Source of the DNA: Pyxidicoccus caerfyrddinensis
Lineage (GTDB): Bacteria; Myxococcota; Myxococcia; Myxococcales; Myxococcaceae
Direction of reading: 5' to 3'
Assembly (NCBI RefSeq): GCF_010894405.1
Contig: NZ_JAAIYA010000001.1
Span: 493,341 to 557,340, forward strand
Length of the DNA: 64,000 bases
Shown: piece by piece, positions 1 to 8,236 of the stretch
How the letters are laid out: each line of letters starts with the position of its first letter
Numbering within the stretch: position 1 is the stretch's first letter
The notes under the pieces: generated by a model
The model's input: the letters and a program-made list of their open reading frames with translations, nothing else
Told to the model about the DNA's origin: nothing
The model's database searches: none
Program-made: the position numbers and the translations under genes

Positions 1-391
1 TCGCCTCATGCAGTTCCTGGGATGCGGGCGAGTACGTGCCCAACGGGTTGCTGGAACCGCGTGGCGGGGTGGCGCAGGCCGAAGCCAGGGCGGCCACGAG
101 CAGGAGCACGGCGGCGGAATGTCTTTTCATTCCGCGCAGCCTAACCCGGCCCAGCAGGTCCTTTCGCAGCTTCTGGCGGTCCTCGTCCTTCTGGCCGCGG
201 GCCGCCAGCGCGACCTCCACCGAGGCCTCGCTCACGCCCATCTCGCGCGCCATGGCGAGCACCTCCTCTCGCGTCAGGGTCCGCTCGCGAGACTGGCTCC
301 TGAGGGCGTGCGTGCTCGCCTCGCGGATGATGTCCGCGGCCTCCGCCTCGGTGAAGTGCGCGGGAGGCGCCTTGGTTCGTGTGTCCGCCAT
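1..391 (-). CDS. Hypothetical membrane-anchored protein, C-terminus beyond window
   Basis: The frame is open from an ATG at 391 down to the window edge, giving 130 residues without a stop. The first ~70 residues are charged and helical (FTEAEAADIIREAS, then TLTREEVLAMAREMGVSEAS). This short helical module is one I associate with the N-terminus of many myxobacterial 2TM or hypothetical proteins. A hydrophobic stretch follows near residues 92-105 (AAVLLLVAALASACA) and would be a membrane anchor, or a lipobox if translation also began at the internal Met before it. The function is unknown. The reading is supported by the codon pattern and the recognisable N-terminal module; the missing 3' part prevents a better call. 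Confidence 0.6.
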   Translation of the reverse strand, partial: MADTRTKAPPAHFTEAEAADIIREASTHALRSQSRERTLTREEVLAMAREMGVSEASVEVALAARGQKDEDRQKLRKDLLGRVRLRGMKRHSAAVLLLVAALASACATPPRGSSNPLGTYSPASQELHEA

Positions 392-493
392 GGCCCGGGG
401 ACGTTAGTGCGCCGCCCGGGCCCGCGTCGATACGCCGCCGTATGCCTAGGAGCCGGTGCGCCGGGGCATGACGGAGAAGGTGGGCGGGAGACC

Positions 494-2335
494 CTATGCG
501 AGCTTCAGGTCGAGCCCGTAAGGGATGTCGTCGTTCTTGCGCTTTCCCGGCTTGACTGCGACCTGGTCATCGCGGACGAGCGTGGCCGAGTCGGAGCCAT
601 CGAAGGACACCGCGTCGTCGACGCCCAGCTTGATGAGCGTGTCCCGGATTTCCGACATCTTCTTCCCGGGTGAAGCGCCGTCCTTCTGCACGATGACGTA
701 CTGCGTACCGGTGTCCCTGTCGTATCCGATGATGACCTTGCCCGTACTGGCTTCCCGTTCCTCCTGGCTGATGAAGCCATTGTTGTTCTTCTGGGTGAGA
801 TGGGACGCGTACCGGGCCTCCGGGTCCCCCGTCTTCGGGGCGCCTTCAGGAACGCCGGAATCGTATTTGTTGCCGTCCCCGTAGGGCAGGTTGTTGATGA
901 TGAGCGGCACCGCCCCACCGAACCCCACCTTCGAGTCGGGCGGCGGATTGCCCTTCCCGAACTTCACACCGCTGGGAGTCCATGCCGCGAAGAAGCGATC
1001 CGGCTCTGACCCTCCAGCGATGACCTTGCCATCCTGGATGACCTGGCCGACAGGCGTGCCGCCATCCGCGATGAGCCCCCCGGCCAGCGCCTTGTAGAAG
1101 CTCATGTTGACGATGGTGTCATTGCCTGGCTGGGCGCCCTGGGCCTTGGCTGTATCGGTGAAGTTCGTCTTGCCGCTGGCGCTGACAATGGAGGGTTGGG
1201 GGTCCTTCATTGCCAGAACGGTGACGCCGTCTACCGAGAACTCCACCGGAACCTTTGGGTTTGCGTCGACCTTCTGCGCAATCGCCCCGGCAATCTTCTT
1301 GCCGTCCTCGTCTGTCTTGGGGAAGGAGAGCGGCTGAGCCTCAGCGGAGCTTTGCGCCAGCCTCAGGAGGTTCTCTTTCGTCGCCTGGGAACGGGGGATG
1401 TAGATGGGCCCGCTTCCAGGGGAGGCGTGCCCATCCTTCTGCGCGCCGGGAAGTGCGGCGTACTCCTTGTCATCGAGGACTTGAATCTGGACGCCACGCT
1501 TTTCGAGGAGCCCGAAGGTCCTCTTGCCTTCGGGCGTCTGCTCGACTTCCTCTCGGAGTCTCGCGACGGATGCCGCGCTCGCGCTCTCGGCGAGCTCCTT
1601 GGTCTTCTGGTTGTAGTCATCGTTTGCTTCTTGAATCAGGTAACGATTGTTCAAATCAGAGGCCTTGGGAGGGCCGTTCTTGACGTGCTCCGCGTACTTG
1701 TCCCAGGCGGCTGTTTCGGCCGGGCTGTCCGCGACCAACATCTGCTGGAGCTCGGGGGAAATCTTTGCATTCGCCAGGGCTTCCGCGCGCTCGGGGGAGC
1801 CGGGCTTCGTGGCGAAGACCTTGGCGGCCGTGGTGCCCTTGATGGAACCCGCCTCGGAGTACTGAGGCTGTTCCTTGAGGTAGGCCTTCATGTCCTCGTA
1901 GGACTTGCCGGTGCCCGGGTCGAGGACTCGCTGCCCCTGGCGCACGACGACATGGCCGGACTGGCCCTCGGCCCCCGGACGCGAGTCCTTGAGAAACACC
2001 AACTCGGACTTCGCCTGGATGGTTGGCGAGCTCTTGTTGATGAAGTCCGCGGCCAGGTCGAGGCAGTTGACCTGGCCGTCCCGGGTGTCTTCCGTCAGCA
2101 ACGAGGTCGAGGGCGCGCCGCCCTGTTCGCTGATCTTCAGCGGGCTCTTCTGCCCCGCGGCCTCGAATGTTGATGCGTACCTCCTGGTGTCAACAGGCTG
2201 GCGGGCGGCCGCGGCCGCCTGACGTGCCGCTTCTTCAGCTCGGCGTGCCGCCTCCTCCGCTGCGCGCCTTGCGGCCTCCTGTGCCAGCCGTGCTGCTTCT
2301 GCCGCTCCGAAACCACCTTCGACGCGTCCACCCAT
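494..2335 (-). CDS. Large multidomain protein with C-terminal phosphodiester-glycosidase-like (DUF2233/NAGPA) domain
   Basis: 613 residues from the ATG at 2335, chosen over an in-frame ATG 33 bases upstream because AGAGGAG lies 8 bases before it. Residues ~10-45 are Ala/Arg/Glu repeats that should form a helix or coiled coil. Residues ~88-140 contain NCLDLAADF (Cys91), GHVVV (His128) and VLDP (Asp139), an ordered Cys-His-Asp set of the kind found in papain-fold domains. The last ~240 residues carry a phosphodiester glycosidase pattern: TIVNMSFYKALAGG, then AVSFDGSDSATLV near 575-588, equivalent to the family's NLDGGGSSTL. No signal peptide is visible, so the protein may be exported by a non-Sec route or act inside. 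It stands alone on its strand. Glycosidase-fold assignment is fairly secure; substrate and the papain-like reading are inference. Confidence 0.7.
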   Translation of the reverse strand: MGGRVEGGFGAAEAARLAQEAARRAAEEAARRAEEAARQAAAAARQPVDTRRYASTFEAAGQKSPLKISEQGGAPSTSLLTEDTRDGQVNCLDLAADFINKSSPTIQAKSELVFLKDSRPGAEGQSGHVVVRQGQRVLDPGTGKSYEDMKAYLKEQPQYSEAGSIKGTTAAKVFATKPGSPERAEALANAKISPELQQMLVADSPAETAAWDKYAEHVKNGPPKASDLNNRYLIQEANDDYNQKTKELAESASAASVARLREEVEQTPEGKRTFGLLEKRGVQIQVLDDKEYAALPGAQKDGHASPGSGPIYIPRSQATKENLLRLAQSSAEAQPLSFPKTDEDGKKIAGAIAQKVDANPKVPVEFSVDGVTVLAMKDPQPSIVSASGKTNFTDTAKAQGAQPGNDTIVNMSFYKALAGGLIADGGTPVGQVIQDGKVIAGGSEPDRFFAAWTPSGVKFGKGNPPPDSKVGFGGAVPLIINNLPYGDGNKYDSGVPEGAPKTGDPEARYASHLTQKNNNGFISQEEREASTGKVIIGYDRDTGTQYVIVQKDGASPGKKMSEIRDTLIKLGVDDAVSFDGSDSATLVRDDQVAVKPGKRKNDDIPYGLDLKLA

Positions 2336-2383
2336 GGGGCTTGCTCCTCTGTTGAAGGGGGCGGCCATGGGCTGCCCCGGGCT

Positions 2384-2677
2384 TCAAAAGGGAGAGTGGG
2401 CGGTCCGGCCCGCGTCCCAGGAAAATCTTCCGGGCCGCTCGTGCGCCCTAATCGCAGCCGTGGCGGACGAGACGACCGACACTGTGCCGCCAGTCTTCGA
2501 CAATCCGAATCGCCTCGGGAGCGCCCTCCGGCCGTCCTCCTCGAAGGCCACGACTCCCAGGGCCCCCTGCACCACGCACAGCAACTCGAAGCCGTCGCGC
2601 CCCGGAGGACGCGGATGCCGGTGCGGCCGGACATAGGTCCCCGGCTGCAACGCGAGCAGCATCCGCTGCCGCGCACC
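2384..2677 (-). pseudogene. 5'-truncated WbuC-type cupin fragment
   Basis: An open stretch of ~97 codons begins just after an in-frame TGA and reads ARQRMLLALQPGTYVRPHRHP, closely resembling the metal-binding start of WbuC-family cupins (…QRMLNALQPGTYVRPHRHP). The next segment (FELLCVVQGALGVVAFEEDG) also fits. The family's N-terminal ~25 residues are missing: the preceding codons end in a stop and do not match. The C-terminal half of the cupin cannot be followed in any frame either. A remnant is more likely than a functional short cupin, although translation from the internal ATG at 2662 would give 92 residues. Confidence 0.5.
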
Positions 2678-2802
2678 TCATGGGAAGGCGACCTGGGCCG
2701 ACGTGTATCCCAAGGGGCTGCGCGGCTTCTCCACCCCCCTAGCGTACTGCCCGGGCGGCCCCGTCAGCGGCCCTCCTCGGCTCCTGCGCTCCAGCCCTCA
2801 CC

Positions 2803-2830
2803 CTCAACATGGCCTTTATCCCGCCTATGC
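2803..2830 (+). promoter_or_regulatory. 28-bp repeated motif, copy 1, with sigma-54-like GG-N10-GC spacing
   Basis: The sequence CTCAACATGG followed by CCTTTATCCCGCCTATGC matches a second site at 22400-22427 at 25 of 28 positions. Within it, a GG and a GC dinucleotide are separated by 10 bases, the invariant spacing of sigma-54 -24/-12 promoters, although the flanking bases are only a moderate match to TGGCAC-N5-TTGCA. The shared upstream context (GCTCCAGC) suggests the homology extends a little. No intact gene directly follows this copy; the ~250 bases to the phospholipase gene encode nothing I recognise. Confidence 0.4.
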
Positions 2831-2961
2831 TCTGTCGGGCGAGGTCCGGCCAAGGTCCGTCACTTCGTGGACGCCATGGTGACGTTGACCGAGCCGGTGC
2901 TGCCGCTGCAGCTCGGCAAGCGTCGCGCGGGACGTCAGCGGCGCAAAAGGAATTGAATCAT

Positions 2962-2981
2962 TGTAATGCAGTTGTATTACA
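2962..2981 (+). promoter_or_regulatory. Inverted repeat TGTAAT-N8-ATTACA in an AT-rich upstream region
   Basis: A perfect 6-bp inverted repeat sits in a locally AT-rich patch (about 2950-3005), very unusual for this ~70% GC region. It lies about 100 bases before the phospholipase D start. The symmetry fits a dimeric repressor or activator operator, and the AT-rich patch would also hold the promoter. The regulator cannot be named from the sequence. Confidence 0.4.
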
Positions 2982-3079
2982 CTTGTTTGTTTGTGACTTT
3001 TGCAACGCCGACTTGCGAAGACATGGCGACCTGGGATTTCCTCGGCCTTCAGGGCCCGAGGGCTCCAGGGGATTCATCC

Positions 3080-4879
3080 ATGCATCAGTCCATCCGAGTC
3101 GCCGCGCGGTTCGCTTCCGCGCGGATGTTGTCCTTGCTGCTGCTCGTGGGAGCCAGCGGCGCCGCCGAGGCGCAGGCGCTGAACCCGTGCGGCGGCGTCA
3201 CGGTGTCCCTCTCCCCCGTGGGGGCGGCGATGAGCGCGCTGCCCCGCGCGGGCATCCAGCACTCCACCTGCGCGGGCGTGCCGGAGTTCTGGCTGTACAA
3301 CCTCGACGGGCTGGACAGCACGGTGACGCAGCTGGAGGGGACCATCCAGGCGCAGCTGGAGGCGACGACGAGCAGCTTCTCCCACGCTTCACTCTACTTC
3401 CATCCGAACCTGGGATTCGCGCCGGGGCTCGCCGCGCTCCACACGAACGTGGGCCTGCGCGTGGGGGCGTTTCCGGTGCCTCAGGCGCTCAAGCCCATCG
3501 TCCGGCTGTACTTCGGCGGCCCCAACGAGACGGCCCAGCAGATCTACGACAGCGTCACCGCGCCGCTGGTGGCGCTGGCCGGCGCGGACCCGGCGCAGTG
3601 GAACGTCCGCGTCGCGGTGGGGCGCAGTGAGACGCAGCTCAACGGGTGGAACCACTCCAAGCTGAGCGTCCGGGACCGCATCGAGGCCATCGCCACCAGC
3701 TACGAGACGGCCCAGCAGGAGCTGGCCATCCACCTGGCCGGGGAGCCCGCGAGCCATGCGGCGAACTGGTTCGACACCATCTGGAACCAGCGCTTCATCC
3801 CCTGCGTCGGGGACAGCTCGCTCTGCTACACGGTGCCCACCGCGCCCTCCGTCACCGCGACCACGCCGCACGCGTTCCGGTCCGCCAACGTGCTGGCCCT
3901 GTCGCGGGGCAGCCTGGACAGCGGGCAGAACTTCGACGCGGACGACGCGCTGGTGGCCGGCATGGGCGCCACCGAGCGGTCCATGTTCTTCCTCAACCCG
4001 GCGCTGGTGGGCTTCGTGCCGCCCTACTCGAACATCTTCTCCCCCATCTTCATGGAGAACGTAGGGGATGCCATCGCCCGGGGCGTCGACGTGAAGTTCG
4101 TCTGGGGAACCGACGCGCAGGCCCGGTCACCGGGAGTCTGGAACGTGATGGAAGACATCCTGGAGGCCCGCTTCGCGGACCACCAGCTGAACCCGGTGCG
4201 CCGCGCGGTGGGGCACTGCATGTTCCACATGGTGTCGTACCGGGACGCGCGCCCCGGCGCGGTGTCACCGGAGTCCCACGCCAAGTTCTACATGCTGGAT
4301 GACGGCTTCTACGTGGGCTCGCAGAACCTGTACCCCTCGGGCTTCATGGGGCGCGTGTACTCGCCCGAGCTCAAGGAGTTCGGCTTCTTCGTGGATACCC
4401 GGCCGGGCGTGAACGAGGACCTCGCGGACGAGGTCATCTCCCGCATCGTGGAGCCGGTGTGGAACAACTCCCGCGCCGCCGTGGAGCCGAGCGCCTATGC
4501 GACGTGCAACGCGCTCGCGCACCCGGTGCGCGCGTCCGGCTCGGCCAACACCCCCTTCGGCGTCTTCACCTGCGGCAGCGACTTCAACCTGACGCTGGAC
4601 TTCCAGAACGTGGCGCACGACCAGGTGGCCATCGCCCAGGGACAGACGACGTGCACCAGCTCCATCTACACGGTGTACGTGGGAGTGCAGGGCGTCATCG
4701 GCACCGATGGCGTCTTCACCGGCACCATCTCCGGCCACCTGCCCGGGTTGACTGGCGACACCGCGCCGCTCACCGGCGTCTTCCATCAGGGGGCGCTCAA
4801 CGCGTCGTTCTCCGGGCTGGAGCCCATCCAGGGCGTGCCCTACAGCGGCACGGTGTCCACGCGCATGCCTCCTCCGTGA
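3080..4879 (+). CDS. Secreted phospholipase D family protein
   Basis: 599 residues from the ATG at 3080, preceded by AGGGGA; an upstream in-frame ATG exists but would put ~38 unsuited residues before the signal peptide. Residues ~16-31 are a hydrophobic signal sequence ending in AAEAQA. Two intact HKD motifs are visible, NHSKLSVRD (His192, Lys194, Asp199) and SHAKFYMLDD (His400, Lys402, Asp407), as required for the phosphatidyl-transfer active site formed by two half-sites. The second is followed by GFYVGSQNLYPSG, typical of PLD. A ~110-residue C-terminal beta-rich tail with cysteines (CGSDF, TTCTSS) follows. The enzyme would hydrolyse phospholipids outside the cell, plausibly against prey or host membranes. 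It is monocistronic with an operator-like repeat upstream. Confidence 0.88.
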   Translation: MHQSIRVAARFASARMLSLLLLVGASGAAEAQALNPCGGVTVSLSPVGAAMSALPRAGIQHSTCAGVPEFWLYNLDGLDSTVTQLEGTIQAQLEATTSSFSHASLYFHPNLGFAPGLAALHTNVGLRVGAFPVPQALKPIVRLYFGGPNETAQQIYDSVTAPLVALAGADPAQWNVRVAVGRSETQLNGWNHSKLSVRDRIEAIATSYETAQQELAIHLAGEPASHAANWFDTIWNQRFIPCVGDSSLCYTVPTAPSVTATTPHAFRSANVLALSRGSLDSGQNFDADDALVAGMGATERSMFFLNPALVGFVPPYSNIFSPIFMENVGDAIARGVDVKFVWGTDAQARSPGVWNVMEDILEARFADHQLNPVRRAVGHCMFHMVSYRDARPGAVSPESHAKFYMLDDGFYVGSQNLYPSGFMGRVYSPELKEFGFFVDTRPGVNEDLADEVISRIVEPVWNNSRAAVEPSAYATCNALAHPVRASGSANTPFGVFTCGSDFNLTLDFQNVAHDQVAIAQGQTTCTSSIYTVYVGVQGVIGTDGVFTGTISGHLPGLTGDTAPLTGVFHQGALNASFSGLEPIQGVPYSGTVSTRMPPP

Positions 4880-4928
4880 GGAATGGCGGGATCGGGCATG
4901 CCGCGCGGAGGGCATGCCCTGGTCCGCG

Positions 4929-5627
4929 TCAGTGAGGGGACGTCGCGTCCGGCTGCGTGCCCGAGGCGGGAAGTGGCCGCATCGGCCCCTGCTTCCCCTG
5001 CGTGAGCAGGTGCAGCTTCAGCTGGTGCCGGCCCCGGCGCTCGCGCTTGAGGAAGAGCTTGTAGAGGTACTCGGACCCCAGGGCGAGCCGCTCCGCCAGC
5101 GGGAGCTCTCGCACTTCGTGCATCAGCTTCGCGGACAGCTCGGCACGGCGCCGGAGGATGGCATTGCCACAAGCAGAGGCCGCCGCGCGCCAGGGGCCTT
5201 CCGGCCGGTCCACCAGGGAGCGCACGTGCGCCTTCAGCGGGCCCGCGGCCGCTTCGTCTCCCCCGGGCCACCTCCGTCGCGAGCGGCCCCTTCAGGTAGT
5301 TGATGACGCCCTCGTCCACCTGCTCCCGGGAGTCGAGCGACTGGCGGACGTCGTTCTCCTCGACGAGGTCCAGGGCCCGCAGCAGCAGCGGCACGAGCAG
5401 ACGCTGACGCAGGCGGCGGCCCAGCTTCCTACCCTTGAGCGAGACGAGCGCTCCGGCCAGGCGGCTGGCGAGCAGCACCTTGCCCGGGTCCGTCTTGAGC
5501 ATGTCGTAGCTGCGCCGCACCCCCGCGCCTACAGCGCCACCACCTCTTCGGCCGGGTAGCGCTCCGCGTCCACCAGTGACGTCAGGAGCACCTGGGGACG
5601 AACGAGGGGTGGCCCAGCCGACTTGTC
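4929..5627 (-). pseudogene. Degenerate helical protein gene with two frameshifts
   Basis: Three successive minus-strand frames join into one helical protein. The first runs to …PAEEVVAL and hits TAG near 5529, where one missing G (CTG-TAG for CTG-GTAG) would restore VGAGVRRSYDMLKTDP. The second continues through LLVPLLLRALDLVEENDV to LKGPLATEVARG. A G-run near 5262 then carries one extra base, after which the third frame reads VRSLVDRPEGPW … LGSEYLYKLFLKRERRG and stops at 4929. The fragments are contiguous with matching composition, so this is one broken gene. The N-terminus is lost where the adjacent lipoprotein leader begins on the other strand. I do not recognise the family. Sequencing error is the alternative to true decay. 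Confidence 0.6.
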
Positions 5628-5699
5628 GCGAGTGCACCTCCCCCGTGCCGCGGGCCAGGGGAATAGTCGGCCTCGCTGTTCCTCTCCACCGGAGTCTCC

Positions 5700-5915
5700 A
5701 TACCTCGCGCCTCGCCCCGCCCCTGCCGTGCACTCCTCCTGGTCGCGCTCGCGGCGCTTGCCGCGTGCGGCGGCGGGTCCACCGACGGGACTGACGATGG
5801 AGAAGCAGACGGCGGCCGAGGCGCCGCCGGGGACGGAGGAGACGGTCCTCTTCACCCTCCCGCCGCCCTCAACAGGGCTCCTATCCGTCCTATACGTATA
5901 CGTTTCAACCAATAA
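5700..5915 (+). pseudogene. Lipoprotein 5' fragment lacking a start codon (ATA in place of ATG)
   Basis: The frame reads PRASPRPCRALLLVALAA followed by LAACGGGSTDGTDDG, a textbook lipoprotein signal with lipobox LAAC and a Gly/Asp-rich linker. It is preceded by GGAG at the right spacing, but the codon where ATG should stand is ATA and no other good start exists before the upstream TAG at 5664. The frame closes at TAA 5913-5915, inside the ribosome-binding region of the next gene. It looks like the decapitated beginning of a lipoprotein whose body was replaced by the metalloprotease gene. ATA initiation cannot be excluded. Confidence 0.5.
5891..5900 (+). promoter_or_regulatory. Palindrome TATACGTATA upstream of the astacin-like gene
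   Basis: A perfect 10-bp palindrome lies 26 bases before the metalloprotease ATG in an AT-richer patch. It could be a -10-like promoter element or an operator. The AAGGAG ribosome-binding site follows at 5914-5919. Confidence 0.3.
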
Positions 5916-5925
5916 GGAGTGTTCA

Positions 5926-7410
5926 ATGTTGAGGCCTATGTCGGCGGCGTTGGTCGTGAGTGTCTTTTTCGGATGTAACGTTCCAGAGGGTGCTGAGCCT
6001 GAGGAAGAGGTTGCGCGCGCACAGCAGGAGGAGGCGCTGTACTCACAGACGGGAGTCACCATGTGGTCGCCCGGCGCTCAAATTCCGGTGTGCTGGGTTA
6101 CCGTCGGAAATGACGCGAGTAAGGCGATCATCGTGAATGCAGTTCGCAACACGTGGGAGCGTCACGGAAACGTGCGCTTCAACTGGAGCGGCATCTGCCC
6201 CTCCACCGGTTCCCAGCAATTCGTCAGGGTGCTCGTCGAGCTCGGCAGTGATCAGGGCGGCGGTGGCAGCAGCCAAGTGGGAATGGCTGCGCTGATGAAC
6301 CCCACGCCGAATCTCTCGGCACGCAGTACCCACATCGCGCTGCCGCTCAGCGGGAGCGTGTCACGCACGGAGTACCTCGCGGTGCATGAGTTCGGTCACG
6401 TGCTCGGCTTCGGGCACGAGCAGGACCGTGGCGACAACACGTCGACCAGCCATCCTGTCTGCAACCCCGCCGGCTCCATCACTGGCAACAACTTCTCCAG
6501 CTACGACCCTGAGTCCGTCATGCACTACTGCAACAGCGGCGGAAACAACTCGGGCCGACTGAGCCAGCGCGACATCTACGGAGTCGTTGTTGCCTACGGT
6601 GGAAAGCGCGGCGGCATGATTCTGAGTGATACGAACTCCGGTCTCGCCGTGAACGCCTACGGAGGCGCTTCGCATCTCGGCCAGCTCAAGTTGGTCAACA
6701 ACTGCACCGCCACGAACACGGACTGCACGTGGACCTACCGCAACGGCATGCTTCTGAGCGACACGAACCCGGGCCTGGCGATCAACGCATACGGCGGCGC
6801 TTCACACCTCGGCGACGTTCGCCTGGTGAACAACTGCTCGCCCACGAACACGGACTGCACCTGGACGTTGAAGGACGGCCTGTTCGTGAGCGACACCAAC
6901 CCGAGTCTCGCGATCAATGCGTATGGCGGAGCTGTTCATGGCGCCCCGCTCAAGTTGGTGAACAACTGCACGTCAGCTTCCACCGATTGCACGTTCACGT
7001 ACCGCGACATTCCGATTCGCAGCAGCGCTGACGAAGGCCTGATGATGAACGCCTACGGTGGCGCTGCGCAGAATGCATTGCTGAAGCTGGTGAACAACTG
7101 CACTTCGGGGCACCCCGACTGCACGTGGTCCATCTCACGCGGACTGATCTCCAACCGGGCCGCACCGTCGCTCTTCGTAAACGTCGAGAGCACCGGTACG
7201 GGCGTCAGCCCACTCAAGTTGACCAACGACTGCAGTGTCGGTACCGCCCGCTGCACCTTCACGCTCACCAAGGGCATGGTGGTGAGTGAGCTGCCTGCAG
7301 CTGTCATGAACGCGTACGGTGGCCCGTCGCACGGAGCGGAGCTCAAGGTGGTCAACAATTGCTCCACCGCGTTCTCGAGCTGTGTGTTCGCGGTGAGCGG
7401 CAACCCCTGA
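5926..7410 (+). CDS. Astacin-like (M12A) zinc metalloprotease lipoprotein with six C-terminal lectin-like repeats
   Basis: 494 residues from the ATG at 5926, with AAGGAG 8 bases upstream. The N-terminus MLRPMSAALVVSVFFGC is a lipoprotein signal with lipobox FFGC. The catalytic zinc motif HEFGHVLGFGHE covers residues 154-165 (three His ligands plus catalytic Glu), and the Met-turn is SVMHYC, as in astacins. From about residue 230 to the end there are six ~44-residue repeats with the pattern 'SDTN.GLAINAYGG … LKLVNNCT … DCTW', resembling ricin-type beta-trefoil repeats, two trefoils' worth. They probably bind glycans. The protein should act on the cell surface or outside as a digestive or predatory protease. 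A strong terminator follows. Confidence 0.88.
   Translation: MLRPMSAALVVSVFFGCNVPEGAEPEEEVARAQQEEALYSQTGVTMWSPGAQIPVCWVTVGNDASKAIIVNAVRNTWERHGNVRFNWSGICPSTGSQQFVRVLVELGSDQGGGGSSQVGMAALMNPTPNLSARSTHIALPLSGSVSRTEYLAVHEFGHVLGFGHEQDRGDNTSTSHPVCNPAGSITGNNFSSYDPESVMHYCNSGGNNSGRLSQRDIYGVVVAYGGKRGGMILSDTNSGLAVNAYGGASHLGQLKLVNNCTATNTDCTWTYRNGMLLSDTNPGLAINAYGGASHLGDVRLVNNCSPTNTDCTWTLKDGLFVSDTNPSLAINAYGGAVHGAPLKLVNNCTSASTDCTFTYRDIPIRSSADEGLMMNAYGGAAQNALLKLVNNCTSGHPDCTWSISRGLISNRAAPSLFVNVESTGTGVSPLKLTNDCSVGTARCTFTLTKGMVVSELPAAVMNAYGGPSHGAELKVVNNCSTAFSSCVFAVSGNP
6613..7407 (+). repeat. Six in-frame ~130-bp tandem repeats (lectin-like modules)
   Basis: Six consecutive units encode ~44 residues each. The first three are nearly identical in protein (GLAINAYGG, LVNNC, TDCTW); units 4 and 6 keep NAYGG and VNNC, and unit 5 is the most divergent (VNVESTGTG, LTNDC). 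Each unit has two cysteines that probably pair within it. The gradient from conserved to diverged suggests internal duplication followed by drift at the 3' end. Confidence 0.8.
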
Positions 7411-7446
7411 AATAGCAATTCGAGCTCGTTCACTAGTTCGCGAATC

Positions 7447-7474
7447 CGCCCGGCTCACATGCACGAGCCGGGCG
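7447..7474 (+). terminator. Hairpin terminator after the astacin-like gene
   Basis: A perfect 10-bp stem, CGCCCGGCTC pairing with GAGCCGGGCG, encloses an 8-base loop and is followed by CTTTC, a short T-containing tail. It starts 37 bases past the stop codon. The rest of the gap to 7617 contains nothing else I recognise. Confidence 0.75.
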
Positions 7475-7616
7475 CTTTCATGCCCGCCGCTTCACACGCT
7501 GCATCGAGCGCGAGTGCCTTTGTCATGGCTTCACTTCCTTGCCGCTGGGCGGCCCCTCCTGACGCGCAATCCTGGTCACGCAGCGCCGCGTCCTCTCCGT
7601 GCGTTGAGGCACCCGC

Positions 7617-8234
7617 TCAGGGCCGCGCCTCGCCGGCCAGCGCCGCGCGGTGGATGGCCACCCAGAAGTCGGCGGCCCGCCGGGCCCCTTCGAGCAGCGG
7701 CTCCGGGTGCCCGGCCCCCAGCGCTGCGCAGAGCGCCTGGGCCCGCGCGCCGTGCTCCAGGTCCACGTCGAGGTGGACGAGGATGAAGCGCGCCTTCGTC
7801 CGCTCCAGCCCGAGCCGCCCCAGCCCCTGGCGGGCCTCGCCTCCCAGGTGCCGCGCCACGCCCTCCAGCACGCGCAGCGCGCCCAGGAAGGCGAGCTGCC
7901 GCTCCGGCCCGATTCCCTCCCAGAAGGCGTGGAAGTCGGCCACCTCGCGAGGCGTGTCGGACGAGGGCTCGCGCCCGAAGGCCGCGAGGTCCGCCTGGGC
8001 CAGCAGGTAGTGCGACTGCTCGTCCCCCGCCAGCTCCGCGAAGAAGGCCTTCAGCTCGGGGAGCGTGGCGCGCTCGGCCGCGAGCCGCAGCCGGTCTCCG
8101 CTGCGCCGCGTGTAGTGGTACATCATGTCGAGGAACGCCACGTAGCGCTCTGGCGTCACCGCCGGCAGCCAGCTGGCGACCTGCCGCGCCATCCCGACGG
8201 TGAGCGCCTCCAACTGCTCCTCAATCGACGACAT
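7617..8234 (-). CDS. Heme-oxygenase-fold iron-containing redox enzyme (HDO-like)
   Basis: 205 residues, almost all helical. DEQSHY at residues ~79-84 and HLDVDLEH further on give the Glu…His and His-x3-Asp-x2-His patterns of heme-oxygenase-like diiron oxidases (the group that contains UndA and SznF-type enzymes) and of related 'iron-containing redox enzyme' proteins. Such proteins typically activate O2 on fatty acids or amino acids. The start at 8234 has GGAGG upstream and lies 2 bases after the stop of the CapA-like gene, so it is the last gene of the six-gene minus-strand operon. Being beside a desaturase and two acyltransferases, a lipid-derived substrate is likely, but that is inference. 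Confidence 0.72.
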   Translation of the reverse strand: MSSIEEQLEALTVGMARQVASWLPAVTPERYVAFLDMMYHYTRRSGDRLRLAAERATLPELKAFFAELAGDEQSHYLLAQADLAAFGREPSSDTPREVADFHAFWEGIGPERQLAFLGALRVLEGVARHLGGEARQGLGRLGLERTKARFILVHLDVDLEHGARAQALCAALGAGHPEPLLEGARRAADFWVAIHRAALAGEARP

Positions 8235-8236
8235 CC

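Noticed and set aside
2809-3630. A plus-strand frame overlapping the start of the phospholipase D gene
   Set aside because: It reads through the signal peptide in another frame, is Arg/Gly-rich and lacks a ribosome-binding site; the PLD frame has both HKD motifs.
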